A DNA stretch of 64,000 nt from Bacteroides sp. UBA7333 (lineage in GTDB: Bacteria > Bacteroidota > Bacteroidia > Bacteroidales > Bacteroidaceae): the NCBI GenBank assembly GCA_002471195.1, contig DKPN01000062.1, positions 52,709 to 116,708 on the forward strand. Reading direction: 5' to 3'. Position numbers and translations under genes: made by a program. The notes below the pieces were generated by a model that saw only the letters and a program-made list of their open reading frames with translations, had not been told where the DNA came from and did no database searches. Positions 54,297-63,954 of this stretch are shown here, in pieces (position 1 is the first letter of the stretch; the number at the start of each line of letters is the position of its first letter).

Positions 54297-55958
54297 TTAT
54301 TTCATTTGTCGTAAAGCAGCATTTCTCAAAGCAATATCATATGCTTCATAATAGTATATTATAAAATGCTTCCACAATGCCTTTTCTGCTAGCCGACTTG
54401 CATGTAAACGAATTTTTTTAATTTCACTTTTATCTTTTATACTGTAGGATTCAATTGTTCTCTTTATACTATCGGCTACATCCGAATAATTATTATCCGA
54501 TCTGTGTATTACTTCCACACCATTGTTTATAGTGCCTTTCGCATTCAAACTTTTAACCCACAAACCAAAACCAGCCAAATCGGTTGTCACAGTAGGTACT
54601 TTAAAAGCAATGCTTTCTAATGGAGTGTATCCCCAAGGTTCATAATAAGATGGATATATACTCAAATCTTCTCCCAATAATAAATCATAATAATTTTGAT
54701 TAAAAATACCATCATTGCCATCAAGATAGCAAGGTACAAAAATAATTTTAACCTTATCTGTTTTTTCGTTTTTTATTCCCAATGAATGCATCATATTTAA
54801 AATTTTATCTTGATGCATTTCATATAACCAATGAGTGGTAAATGGAGATTCCAAAGGCTGGTTATACCTCTTTTTGCTATGTAAACGGTCAATTAAATCG
54901 GTTCTGGGCTCTTTCATCCACCCAGGTACAGTGATGTATACCAGTACGTTCCTTTGTAAATTATCGTCTAGTCTCAACCTATTTAATGATTCCAAAAACA
55001 CATCTATACCTTTATTTTTGAATTCATATCGACCGCTTGTTCCTAAAATTAATGTAGTATCATCCAAATCAGATCCTAATAGATTATTAGCTACTGTCAG
55101 CAAAAGAGCTCTGGCTTTTTTACGTTTTGCAGTTAAAGTACTCCCTTTGGGAACGAAATCGTCTTCAAAGCCATTCATCAACACTACATCTGCCTTTTTT
55201 TCTAATAATTGAGCACATTCTTTATTAGTAATTTCACTCACCGTCGTGAAACAATCGACATGATGAGCGGTCTGTTTTTCAATGGAATGTTTGGATTCCA
55301 TATTTAATTCATGTGCCATTTGATCACCATTGTAAGCATTTAAATAATCATATAATGGTTTATTGTTACCGGCAATCGAACGTCCTATAGAAGTGGCATG
55401 AGTTGTAAATATTGTAGCTATTTGAGGTACAGCCCACTGAATATATAATGCGCCCAAACCAGTCATCCATTCATGCGCCTGATAAATAACTTTATCGGCC
55501 GATGTAAGATGATAACGATAAAAGCTTTCGACAACTTTTCCGGCAGCATATGAAAACATTGAAGCTTCATCATAATCGCCATAAGCATAAAGGGAATCTA
55601 CTTGATATAATTGCCACATCTCTGCGTAAATTTGATTTTTATCGACAAAGAAGGGCATAAAATCAACTAATATAGCAATAGGATTTCCAGGAATATTCCA
55701 ACGCCCGACTCTAAGCTTTATATTTTCATTGCGCAATGCAAAATGCTTCCAATCTGCATACAATGTATCTGATTCAATAAATAATGAATTAGACTTATCT
55801 TGCCAAACATCGGGACCTATAAAAAATAATTTGTCGTTAAATCTATTTTGCAAGGTATTTGCACGTGTTGATAATACTGTATAAATACCACCAACTTTAT
55901 TACATACTTCCCAACTGGACTCAAAAATATAATCAGGAGTAATTAAATTATCTATCAT
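54297..55958 (-). CDS. Glycogen synthase, GT3 family
   Basis: A 553-residue glycogen synthase of the GT3 (eukaryote-like) family, which in this phylum replaces or supplements GlgA. The start DYIFESSWEVCNKVGGIYTVLSTRA is the GT3 glycine/lysine loop. IYQAHEWMTGLGALYI, TIFTTHATSIGRSIAGN and PSYYEPWGYTPLESIAFKVPTVTTDLAGFG (the E-x7-E region) are family motifs. It is the first gene of the operon with glgP. The donor is probably UDP- or ADP-glucose; this is not resolvable from sequence. Confidence 0.93.
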   Translation of the reverse strand: MIDNLITPDYIFESSWEVCNKVGGIYTVLSTRANTLQNRFNDKLFFIGPDVWQDKSNSLFIESDTLYADWKHFALRNENIKLRVGRWNIPGNPIAILVDFMPFFVDKNQIYAEMWQLYQVDSLYAYGDYDEASMFSYAAGKVVESFYRYHLTSADKVIYQAHEWMTGLGALYIQWAVPQIATIFTTHATSIGRSIAGNNKPLYDYLNAYNGDQMAHELNMESKHSIEKQTAHHVDCFTTVSEITNKECAQLLEKKADVVLMNGFEDDFVPKGSTLTAKRKKARALLLTVANNLLGSDLDDTTLILGTSGRYEFKNKGIDVFLESLNRLRLDDNLQRNVLVYITVPGWMKEPRTDLIDRLHSKKRYNQPLESPFTTHWLYEMHQDKILNMMHSLGIKNEKTDKVKIIFVPCYLDGNDGIFNQNYYDLLLGEDLSIYPSYYEPWGYTPLESIAFKVPTVTTDLAGFGLWVKSLNAKGTINNGVEVIHRSDNNYSDVADSIKRTIESYSIKDKSEIKKIRLHASRLAEKALWKHFIIYYYEAYDIALRNAALRQMK

Positions 55959-55990
55959 ATATTAATTTAAATTCTTTTTATATAATGGCA

Positions 55991-55998
55991 CAAATGTA
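55991..55998 (-). promoter_or_regulatory. -7 element of the glycogen synthase operon
   Basis: TACATTTG on the minus strand, 32 bases before the start at 55958. No clear -33. Confidence 0.4.
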
Positions 55999-56096
55999 CA
56001 TAATTTTATTAAAATCTATCTTATAATTATAAGAATTACAATGCCTTTATCTACAAACATTTGTATGATTCATTTGTTCGAAATTCTATATATAGA

Positions 56097-56134
56097 AAAA
56101 GGTCTAAACATCCGTATAGATATTTAGACCCTTT
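56097..56134 (-). terminator. V-ATPase operon terminator
   Basis: Arms 56123-56134 and 56097-56108 (AAAGG-TCTAAA type, one mismatch) with T5 on the minus strand, 41 bases after the subunit K stop. Confidence 0.75.
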
Positions 56135-56175
56135 ATCATATCATTTTATTGCTATAATTAATAGCAATAACTGTA

Positions 56176-56637
56176 TTAAACTAATGCACTACCAATTAAG
56201 AAAGTAGCCGCCAATGCAACAATTGCATAAAGCTCTGGGAATACAGCCAAAATCAATGTGTTACTAAATACATTATGCCCTTGTCCAATTGCAGCTATAC
56301 CATTGGCACAAACTTGTCCTTGACGAATAGCTGAGAACAAAGCAACAATACCTAATGCAATACCTGCTCCTAAAACAGCACATGCTTGGATAGCAGTAAT
56401 GTTTGGAGTTAAAATGCCAAAAATTGTTTGGAACATAAAATATCCGGCAAAGCCGTAAAGACCTTGTGTTCCAGGAAGAGCAGTCAATACAAGGAAGTTA
56501 CCAAATGCTCCATCATTTTTCTTTAATGCTCCGATAGCGGCATTACCTGCAATAGTTACACCAAAAGCACTACCAATACCAGATAAACCTACCATCACTG
56601 CGATGCCTAAATAGGCAATAAACAAATTCAATTCCAT
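56176..56637 (-). CDS. atpK: V-type ATPase rotor proteolipid, subunit K
   Basis: Membrane rotor subunit of 153 residues with four helices. The ion-site residues match all those I recall of Enterococcus hirae NtpK: Leu54, Thr57, Gln58 and Tyr61 (ALPGTQGLYG), Gln106 (IRQGQ) and Glu135 (VFPELYA), corresponding to Leu61, Thr64, Gln65, Tyr68, Gln110 and Glu139. This suggests Na+ rather than H+ as the coupling ion, by inference from that relative. It is the last gene of the operon. Confidence 0.93.
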   Translation of the reverse strand: MELNLFIAYLGIAVMVGLSGIGSAFGVTIAGNAAIGALKKNDGAFGNFLVLTALPGTQGLYGFAGYFMFQTIFGILTPNITAIQACAVLGAGIALGIVALFSAIRQGQVCANGIAAIGQGHNVFSNTLILAVFPELYAIVALAATFLIGSALV

Positions 56638-56681
56638 AATTTTAATTTTATTTTTTAGTTTATTTATTCGTTATTTTATTT

Positions 56682-58496
56682 CTATTTTTTAAAAGGTTTG
56701 TATTCCTTTCCACCACCAGTATAACCAGCATTCTTAAAAAATTCCACAAATGTTAAACGCATTGGATGTACCATAGCACCCAAAACATTCATAAATATGT
56801 TGATCGAATGACCTATTACAAATATCAGCACCATTACTATTGGTCCGGCAATAATATTGTCGGGTTTCATACCAACAGCCAAACTATTGAATACACCGGC
56901 TAAGATTCCCCCAGAAAGACCTAAAGCAAAAAGACGCACATACGATAATATATCGCCTAATAAACCGGTAACCATATTATATGCATCCCAAAATCCTAGA
57001 CCAATATTCAAGAATATATTTTTCCCGGGACTATTACAACCAAATATTAATATTGCAGAAATACCTAATAGACAATAATAAATCCAACTATCAAGCGCCA
57101 TGATCTGTGGCAAAAGTGCTGCAAATCCTGATGAAATCAACAATATAATCCAACCAATGGTAGCCAAGGCATATTTAAATCCAAATTGTATCGTTTGATT
57201 TACAGCTTTCAACACCATACCAAACAAAATTTGTATTACTCCCAATATTAACGATAGTTCGAACATATCATTATTATCTAAGAATATAGCTTTCTTCATC
57301 TTTTGGATAAATGGCCAATCAAGGTGATAAATATTAGCACCAAAGAAGGTCCCTGTTAGTAATCCACAAAAGAAGGTAGATACTGCTAATATTTGCAGTA
57401 ATGACAGAATCCCTTTCATTGAATCACTAATTTTCTTATCAAATATACGCCATAGTGTTGCACCGGTAAATAAAAATAACCCGTAACCTGAATCTCCTAA
57501 ACAGAGTCCAAAGAAAATCATGAAAAAAGGTGCCAGATATGGGGTTAAATCCAATTCATTATAACGCGGTAGCATATATAATTTACAAATCGGTTCGAAC
57601 CAACCAAAGAACTTCTTGTTCGACAATTCAATGGGCACATTATCTTCAGGAGTAGGATCAGACATTTCATAATAAACCTGTGATTCATTTAAAAATGACT
57701 CTACTGTTAACGCATTTTTTGCGGGCACCCATCCTTCGAGTATAAGAAGTTTTTCACCTGCAGCTTGCTCGGCACTCAATACGACTTTAGAAAATTCAAT
57801 CTCACCGTTTAGTTTTTGAATAGCAGCTTTTAAAGAAGGAACATCATCAGCAGCTAGCTTTTCCAACGATTTTCGATTGGCAACTATTGCTTCTTGAGTT
57901 TGCAAGTACAAACTATTAAGTTGCGTTAAAGAGTATCTGGGCAATTTAATCAATTCGGCATCAATGTCGACCTCTTGACCCACTTTTGTTACAGTTACAA
58001 AAAAGATTTTTGACGATATAGTATTAATCTTTATTGCGTCATATTCTTTCTCCCAATCCATTTGATATGCACTCTCAGGACAAGAGAAAAATGAAATTAC
58101 ATAACCTGCCGTTTTTAAGTTCTGAAGTTGAGTTGGGTCAAAATCTCCCCAAGCCTGCATCGCGACTTTATCTTTAGCATAATTCTGCAACTGCTGTGCT
58201 AGCTTACTATTTTCTTCTTGAAGTGTATCAATTTGATTTAGAACATCCATACCACGTTGGGCCGTCCCTCCGGTTTTGTTAGGAACAACTTTTCCGAGTT
58301 TTTGATTTTCTAAAAGTTTTAATGCACTACCCAATCGATTGGAAAGTCGAATGTTATCTTGCAATTCAGTATCATCAATGATTCCTTGTTGCTGTTCGAC
58401 AACATGTACAACTCCTAAGTCGCGTAAGCTGTTTAAGAAACTTTGATAATCCTTGTGATAAGCAAGAAATATTAGCTTTTTCATTTTAGTTATCAT
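56682..58496 (-). CDS. atpI: V-type ATPase subunit I (a-type stator)
   Basis: Stator subunit of 604 residues. The N-terminal ~300 residues are cytosolic with coiled-coil stretches; seven to eight C-terminal helices form the ion half-channel (DLTPYLAPFFMIFFGLCLGDSGYGLFL). The essential Arg is in SYVRLFALGLSGG. Start ATG 58496 overlaps the subunit D stop by 4 bases (ATGA) and has an AGGAGG 7 bases ahead. It lies 44 bases before subunit K. Confidence 0.93.
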   Translation of the reverse strand: MITKMKKLIFLAYHKDYQSFLNSLRDLGVVHVVEQQQGIIDDTELQDNIRLSNRLGSALKLLENQKLGKVVPNKTGGTAQRGMDVLNQIDTLQEENSKLAQQLQNYAKDKVAMQAWGDFDPTQLQNLKTAGYVISFFSCPESAYQMDWEKEYDAIKINTISSKIFFVTVTKVGQEVDIDAELIKLPRYSLTQLNSLYLQTQEAIVANRKSLEKLAADDVPSLKAAIQKLNGEIEFSKVVLSAEQAAGEKLLILEGWVPAKNALTVESFLNESQVYYEMSDPTPEDNVPIELSNKKFFGWFEPICKLYMLPRYNELDLTPYLAPFFMIFFGLCLGDSGYGLFLFTGATLWRIFDKKISDSMKGILSLLQILAVSTFFCGLLTGTFFGANIYHLDWPFIQKMKKAIFLDNNDMFELSLILGVIQILFGMVLKAVNQTIQFGFKYALATIGWIILLISSGFAALLPQIMALDSWIYYCLLGISAILIFGCNSPGKNIFLNIGLGFWDAYNMVTGLLGDILSYVRLFALGLSGGILAGVFNSLAVGMKPDNIIAGPIVMVLIFVIGHSINIFMNVLGAMVHPMRLTFVEFFKNAGYTGGGKEYKPFKK

Positions 58497-59098
58497 GCCA
58501 TTTCCTCCTTCCTTTTTTCTTGTTGCGACTTCATGATTTTCTGCGAAGATTTAGAAAGATTTTCTTCATCTTCCATGAAACGTTTAATCTTAAGCAAAGC
58601 ATCTTGATAGCCCGGTATTTGAACTTTCTCAAAAAGATTTACTTTTTGAGTCGTTTTTTTCCTTGCATGTTCTAATAGATTCAACTTGGCAAGAGTAAAC
58701 TCTCTTTCAATGGCAGTATTGGCAAGTTCTTTCAACAGATTCAAACCGTCGGCATACCATTTAGGAGCATTGAAAATGCTAAAAGGGACAATCTCGAAAT
58801 CAACATTTTCGAGTAATGGGACCCGCACACCAGCAATTTTCTTTACACCAAGATGAACATCTTTTACCTTTATTAATGAGGCATCAAACTCATTCCAAAG
58901 GGCGAACATGGCTTCATAAGCTTGGATCTGATTCTCCAATCTTACCTCCAGATCAGAAGCATCGGTTTTACAGCGTTTGACCTCCATACGTAAGGCACTT
59001 TCCTTGTTTTTAATAATAGGAAGTGTACGTACACGAATCTTAAGCTGCTTTTCGAGTTGCTGAAGTGAAGTCTTATTATATTGAAATTTTATAGCCAT
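58493..59098 (-). CDS. atpD: V-type ATPase subunit D (central stalk)
   Basis: Central-stalk subunit of 201 residues, almost all alpha-helical. The N-terminal YNKTSLQQLEKQLKIR and the C-terminal helix LEHARKKTTQKVNLFEKVQIPGYQDALLKIKRFMEDEE are the two halves of the stalk coiled coil. It lies 16 bases after subunit B. It joins rotor to the A/B head. Confidence 0.92.
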   Translation of the reverse strand: MAIKFQYNKTSLQQLEKQLKIRVRTLPIIKNKESALRMEVKRCKTDASDLEVRLENQIQAYEAMFALWNEFDASLIKVKDVHLGVKKIAGVRVPLLENVDFEIVPFSIFNAPKWYADGLNLLKELANTAIEREFTLAKLNLLEHARKKTTQKVNLFEKVQIPGYQDALLKIKRFMEDEENLSKSSQKIMKSQQEKRKEEMA

Positions 59099-59114
59099 TT
59101 CGTTTTATAATGAG

Positions 59115-60440
59115 TTAGTCTTTTTTCGGCCAATATAAGTCTACAAATTCTTTCTTAATATTTACCTCTTCCGGACGGAAATATTTACCGAACAAGCTCC
59201 ATGCTACATCCAACATTTCAGTTGTATTTAAGTCTACATCAATGGCCAACAATTGATTTGAGTAGTCTTTTGCAAATGCTAAAGTACGTTCGTCATAATT
59301 AGTGAGGTCGAAACCATTTTCCATTTTAGTTTTTGCATTGGCAGCATCGGCATATAAACGGATAGCTGCATTCATTACCTGTGGATGATCTTTACGCGTT
59401 TTCTTGCCGATCACCAATTGTTTCAAGCGTGATAATGAACGGAATGGATCAACAATAACCTTACCGATATCACTATCGCGACGCAAGAACAATTGCCCCT
59501 CTGTAATATAACCGGTGTTATCTGGAACAGCATTGGTAATATCACCACCCGAAAGTGTTGTCACGGCAATAATGGTAATCGAACCACCACTTGGGAATTG
59601 AACTGCTTTCTCATAAATTTTCGCTAAATCAGAGTATAGCGATCCGGGCATCGAATCTTTAGATGGAATTTGATCCATACGATTTGATACAATGGCTAAC
59701 GCATCAGCATATGATGTCATATCGGTTAGAAGCACCAATACCTTTTCGTTATTATTTACAGCAAAATATTCGGCTGCTGTCAAAGCCATATCAGGAACCA
59801 ATAAGCGCTCTACTGGAGGATGTTCTGTTGTATTAACGAAGCTTACAATTCTATCAAGTGCTCCGGCATTTGAGAACACATGTTTAAAATACAAGTAGTC
59901 ATCGTTAGTCATACCCATACCACCAAGAATAATTTTATCAGTTTCGGCACGTAGTGCTACATTTGCCATTACCTGATTAAAAGGTTGATCAGGATCGGCA
60001 AAGAAAGGTATTTTTTGACCTGACACAAGTGTGTTATTTAAGTCAATACCAGCGATACCTGTTGCAATCAATTCAGAAGGCTGTTTACGACGCACAGGAT
60101 TTACCGATGGTCCGCCAATTTCAACTTCTTGTCCTTCTACTTCCGGCCCTCCATCAATTGGGGTGCCAAATGCATTAAAAAAGCGACCAGCTAGTTGTTC
60201 GCTTACTTTTAGTGTAGGCGACTTACCTAAGAACACCACTTCAGCATCTGTCGGAATACCTTCAGTACCTTCAAATACTTGTAAGGTAACATTATCTCCT
60301 GCAATTTTCACCACTTGAGCTAACTTTCCGTTAACGGTGGCAAGCTCATCATAACCTACGCCGGTTGCCTTCAAAGAGCAGGTTGCTTTAGTTATCTGAG
60401 AAATCTTTGTATATATTTTTGGAAAAGCTACTGTTGCCAT
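59115..60440 (-). CDS. atpB: V-type ATPase subunit B
   Basis: Non-catalytic nucleotide-binding subunit of 441 residues. The beta-barrel domain (KATGVGYDELATVNGKLAQV) is followed by the RecA-like core, in which the P-loop position is non-canonical (FFADPDQPFNQVMAN), as expected for B. VLLTDMTSYADALAIVSNRMDQIPSKDSMPGSLYSDL is a family segment. It lies 18 bases after subunit A. Confidence 0.95.
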   Translation of the reverse strand: MATVAFPKIYTKISQITKATCSLKATGVGYDELATVNGKLAQVVKIAGDNVTLQVFEGTEGIPTDAEVVFLGKSPTLKVSEQLAGRFFNAFGTPIDGGPEVEGQEVEIGGPSVNPVRRKQPSELIATGIAGIDLNNTLVSGQKIPFFADPDQPFNQVMANVALRAETDKIILGGMGMTNDDYLYFKHVFSNAGALDRIVSFVNTTEHPPVERLLVPDMALTAAEYFAVNNNEKVLVLLTDMTSYADALAIVSNRMDQIPSKDSMPGSLYSDLAKIYEKAVQFPSGGSITIIAVTTLSGGDITNAVPDNTGYITEGQLFLRRDSDIGKVIVDPFRSLSRLKQLVIGKKTRKDHPQVMNAAIRLYADAANAKTKMENGFDLTNYDERTLAFAKDYSNQLLAIDVDLNTTEMLDVAWSLFGKYFRPEEVNIKKEFVDLYWPKKD

Positions 60441-60458
60441 TTCTATTGTTTCTATTGA

Positions 60459-62219
60459 TTATTGTAATATCGTTTTTTCTGCAAGCAATTCATTCAATTC
60501 TTGTAAGAAGCCCTCATATTGCTCAGATTTGTATTTAGAATAGTTCATCTGCTTACAAATATTGATCATCTTTTTAAAGTACTCCATTACATCATTAAAG
60601 TTATCGAATTCGAACTCTGAACGGCAAACACCCATTATCATATTCAATATAGCTTCTTGACGCTCCATTGGTGTCATACAATCGGTTTCGTCAAATGCAT
60701 CCTGTTGTAAAATAACAAAGTCAATCAACTCTGATTTCCAGAAAGTAACATGATATTCCACAGGTACGCCATCGTCACCTAAGATGTTTATTTGTTCGGC
60801 AATTTCTTTACCACGCTGAAGGCGTGTTTTTAATTCATTGACTTTATTTATCCATTCAGAATTTATACGCTCTGCAATATATGCTTCGAATTCAGGATAT
60901 TCAATATATTTTGAATAAGACTCAATAGGATTCACAGCAGGGTAACGCTTCCTATCGGCACGTTCTTGCTCTAATGCATAAAAACAACGAGCTACCTTTT
61001 TAGTATTTTCAGTCACAGGCTCTTTTAAGTTACCACCTGCGGGCGATACAGTTCCTATAAAAGTAATGGATCCTGTTCTTCCATTAGCAAGCTTTACATA
61101 TCCTGCACGACCATAGAAGTTAGAAATTATGGCAGAAAGATCCATTGGAAAGGCATCCGGTCCAGGCAATTCTTCCATACGATTTGACATTTCACGAAGT
61201 GCTTGTGCCCAACGTGATGTTGAATCGGCCATTAAAAGAACTTTTAATCCCATAGAACGATAATACTCTGCCAATGACATTGCTGTATATACTGATGCTT
61301 CACGAGCTGCTACCGGCATATTCGATGTATTAGCTATAATGATAGTACGCTCCATTAATTTACGACCTGTATGTGGGTCGTCCAATTCAGGGAATTCCGT
61401 AAAGATTTCTACTACCTCATTTGCACGTTCACCACAAGCTGCAATAATTACAATATCGGCTTCTGCCTGCTTAGAAATGGCATGCTGAAGTACAGTTTTT
61501 CCAGTACCAAAAGGCCCTGGAATAAATCCAGTTCCACCTTCCACGATAGGATTCGCTGTATCAATGACACGAACTCCTGTTTCGAGCAATTTGAAAGGGC
61601 GTGGTTTTTCTATATAATTTGTCATAGCACGTTTTACTGGCCATTTCTGAATCATATTTATAGAAATATCATTACCATTTTCGTCAGTAATAACAGCTAT
61701 TTCATCTTCAATTTTATATTCCCCTTCTGGAGCAATCGATTTAATAGTACAAATACCCTTTTGAGTAAAAGGAGTCATTATTTTTAGAGGCTGGAAGTTT
61801 TCTTCTACCTCCCCGATCCAGGCAGAAGCGCCTACTTTGTCTCCCACCTTAGCAGTAGGCACAAAATGCCAAAGCTTTTCCTTATCAAGTGGATAAGTAT
61901 ATTCTCCGCGCTTAAGAAAGACACCAGTCATTTTATCCAAGTCATTTTGCAAACCATCATAGTTGCGCGATAACATACCCGGACCCAATGTCACTTCTAA
62001 CATATGCCCAGTAAACTCAGCTTCTGCACCCACTTTTAATCCACGTGTACTTTCAAATACTTGAACATATACCAGTGCACCTACAACTTTAATCACTTCG
62101 GCCATAAGACGATCTCCGCCGGTAGAGATAAAGCATATCTCATTTTGAGATACCGGTCCATCAACGGCTAGAGTCACCATATTAGCAATAACTCCACTAA
62201 CAGTTCCTTTTGTTGCCAT
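60459..62219 (-). CDS. atpA: V-type ATPase catalytic subunit A
   Basis: Catalytic subunit of 586 residues. Walker A is GPFGTGKTVLQH, the Walker B region is VLLMADSTSRWAQALREMSNRMEELPGPDAFPMDL, and the catalytic Glu is in CGERANEVVEIF. The non-homologous insert characteristic of A subunits is present at ~110-190 (MTPFTQKGICTIKSIAPEGEYK). It lies 16 bases after the DUF2764 gene. Confidence 0.97.
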   Translation of the reverse strand: MATKGTVSGVIANMVTLAVDGPVSQNEICFISTGGDRLMAEVIKVVGALVYVQVFESTRGLKVGAEAEFTGHMLEVTLGPGMLSRNYDGLQNDLDKMTGVFLKRGEYTYPLDKEKLWHFVPTAKVGDKVGASAWIGEVEENFQPLKIMTPFTQKGICTIKSIAPEGEYKIEDEIAVITDENGNDISINMIQKWPVKRAMTNYIEKPRPFKLLETGVRVIDTANPIVEGGTGFIPGPFGTGKTVLQHAISKQAEADIVIIAACGERANEVVEIFTEFPELDDPHTGRKLMERTIIIANTSNMPVAAREASVYTAMSLAEYYRSMGLKVLLMADSTSRWAQALREMSNRMEELPGPDAFPMDLSAIISNFYGRAGYVKLANGRTGSITFIGTVSPAGGNLKEPVTENTKKVARCFYALEQERADRKRYPAVNPIESYSKYIEYPEFEAYIAERINSEWINKVNELKTRLQRGKEIAEQINILGDDGVPVEYHVTFWKSELIDFVILQQDAFDETDCMTPMERQEAILNMIMGVCRSEFEFDNFNDVMEYFKKMINICKQMNYSKYKSEQYEGFLQELNELLAEKTILQ

Positions 62220-62235
62220 ATTTTAATTTTATTTA

Positions 62236-63075
62236 TTATCTAAATTCTGCGGGAATCTGCACCTCGTCTTTCAAAGTGTCGATAATACTTCTGAATAATG
62301 CATTCCCTTTTTCTTTATCCAGTGAAATCCAACGCTCAATCATTTCTAATTGTACAAGAAAAACAAATATTTTTTCAACCGTAAAATAATTGAAAAAAGT
62401 ATTTACGTCCATCCAATTCCAACGCATTAGATCTAGTTTTTTTTCTCGATCGATTAAATCAGAAATCTCATTTATTTTAATCAGATTGTCAAGATAATCA
62501 ATCTCGGATGATAAACCAAAATCACGTGCACCAGATGTACGTAAAGCTTCGCATATATCACTATCACCTACTATATTTTGAGCAACATCCCACTTATATT
62601 TACGTGAGATCAATGCCGCTAATACATTATTTATATTACAATTGTATTCAAACCAGGAAGCGATGAAAGTATTATTTGATTGCGCCGCATATGCATAATA
62701 CAATGAAGCCATTCTATCTTCCCAAAGTTGATTTTTATCTGATGTTTCACAATAAAACTCTGCTATAAATTGAGATAAATAAAAAGGATATGAATGACAA
62801 ACATCACCACTTTCTTTTACTTCTGCAATCAATTCGCTCAATTGATCAATGGTATAATTGCCACGTGGATCTATAATTGCATCTTTGTCATTTAATAATC
62901 TTAAAAGATTAGTATTATCAAACTTTAGATAAAATAGATCCAGCAACTTCTGGTCAGAAGCAGAAAGATAAGGATATATTTCAGTTTTAAATTCTGCTAC
63001 TGTATAACTCAGTTTGTTATCATCGAGAGTAATTTCAGGCAAACTGGCTACTAAGTAGTAATAATTTTTACTCAT
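62236..63075 (-). CDS. DUF2764 family V-ATPase-associated protein (possible subunit C equivalent)
   Basis: A 279-residue, mostly helical protein with N-terminal NYYYLVASLPEITLDDNKLSYTVAEFK, typical of DUF2764. It takes the position between E and A that the same gene family occupies in Chlamydia and spirochaete V-ATPase operons. It has no clear sequence similarity to subunit C but may fill that role as a connector between rotor and head; this is inference. It lies 12 bases after subunit E. Confidence 0.85.
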   Translation of the reverse strand: MSKNYYYLVASLPEITLDDNKLSYTVAEFKTEIYPYLSASDQKLLDLFYLKFDNTNLLRLLNDKDAIIDPRGNYTIDQLSELIAEVKESGDVCHSYPFYLSQFIAEFYCETSDKNQLWEDRMASLYYAYAAQSNNTFIASWFEYNCNINNVLAALISRKYKWDVAQNIVGDSDICEALRTSGARDFGLSSEIDYLDNLIKINEISDLIDREKKLDLMRWNWMDVNTFFNYFTVEKIFVFLVQLEMIERWISLDKEKGNALFRSIIDTLKDEVQIPAEFR

Positions 63076-63087
63076 TGTTTCAAAGGA

Positions 63088-63678
63088 TTAGAACAACATT
63101 TCCACTAATTGTGGACGTAAAAATGCTTTAAAGTAATTCATGAAATCAGCTTCACCGAAATTGATTTTATATGAACCATCAGAGGGAGAAATCGTAAATA
63201 AGGTATTGATACCATTTACTTGGTTTATCTCTACTCCTTTGTCTAATAATTCTTTAGCATTTTTCATGAAATATGCTTTTAAGTTCTCACCATCATTAGA
63301 TGAAATAACTATAGGCTCATTTGTTGACCAATTTTTGGCCATTTCAACAACAAATGCATTGAAGAAGTCTTTGTCGTTGATAAAGTTATTGACAGGTAAT
63401 GAAACGACTTTATTGGTCAATAAATTTGCAATTTCTGATTTTAGTGCATTCACAGACTGTCCTGCAAAAAGCTTTAATTCTGATTTTGTATTATCAGTCA
63501 ACTCTGATGATGATTTTTGAGAAGATGAAATGATTGAATCAGCTTGTTTTTGAGCATCAGCAATTATCTTTTTAGCTTCTTCTTGAGCATTTGCGATGAT
63601 TCTTTGTGCTTCATCATTGCCTTTTTCAACGCCTTCACGATAAATTTTATCAGTCAACGCTTGAATTTTATTTTCCAT
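63088..63678 (-). CDS. atpE: V-type ATPase subunit E (peripheral stalk)
   Basis: Peripheral-stalk subunit of 196 residues. The N-terminal ~80 residues are a charged coiled coil (GVEKGNDEAQRIIANAQEEAKKIIADAQKQ). The C-terminal half is a small globular domain that binds the head. It is the first gene of the operon, 62 bases from a promoter. Confidence 0.92.
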   Translation of the reverse strand: MENKIQALTDKIYREGVEKGNDEAQRIIANAQEEAKKIIADAQKQADSIISSSQKSSSELTDNTKSELKLFAGQSVNALKSEIANLLTNKVVSLPVNNFINDKDFFNAFVVEMAKNWSTNEPIVISSNDGENLKAYFMKNAKELLDKGVEINQVNGINTLFTISPSDGSYKINFGEADFMNYFKAFLRPQLVEMLF

Positions 63679-63739
63679 GGATGGAGTATTTTAGAAGTTT
63701 ATATTATATTTTGATGGTGTTTTTCTCTTAGATTGGCTC

Positions 63740-63769
63740 CAAATTTACAAAAATACATTTGATATCAAA
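63740..63769 (-). promoter_or_regulatory. V-ATPase operon promoter
   Basis: On the minus strand, TTTG (63766-63769), 18 bases, TAAATTTG (63740-63747). A good fit to the Bacteroides consensus. The gap from here to the terminator at 63910 shows nothing else. Confidence 0.65.
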
Positions 63770-63909
63770 AAAAAGAGTCTAATAAAAACTTTAGAAACAT
63801 TAAATAATAGACTAAATTAATGTATAATATTTCAATATGATAAAATAAAACTCTCAAACAGGAATAATGACTGCTGAACCAAGTATATATATTGCCATAG
63901 CATGAACGC

Positions 63910-63945
63910 AAAAAAGCCTCTCAGGCTTGATGCTTAAGAGGCTTT
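63910..63945 (-). terminator. Terminator of the rRNA operon
   Basis: A 9-bp stem AAAGCCTCT/AGAGGCTTT (63913-63921 with 63937-63945) with six T on the minus strand, placed just after the 5S rRNA. Confidence 0.85.
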
Positions 63946-63954
63946 CTCTGAAAA

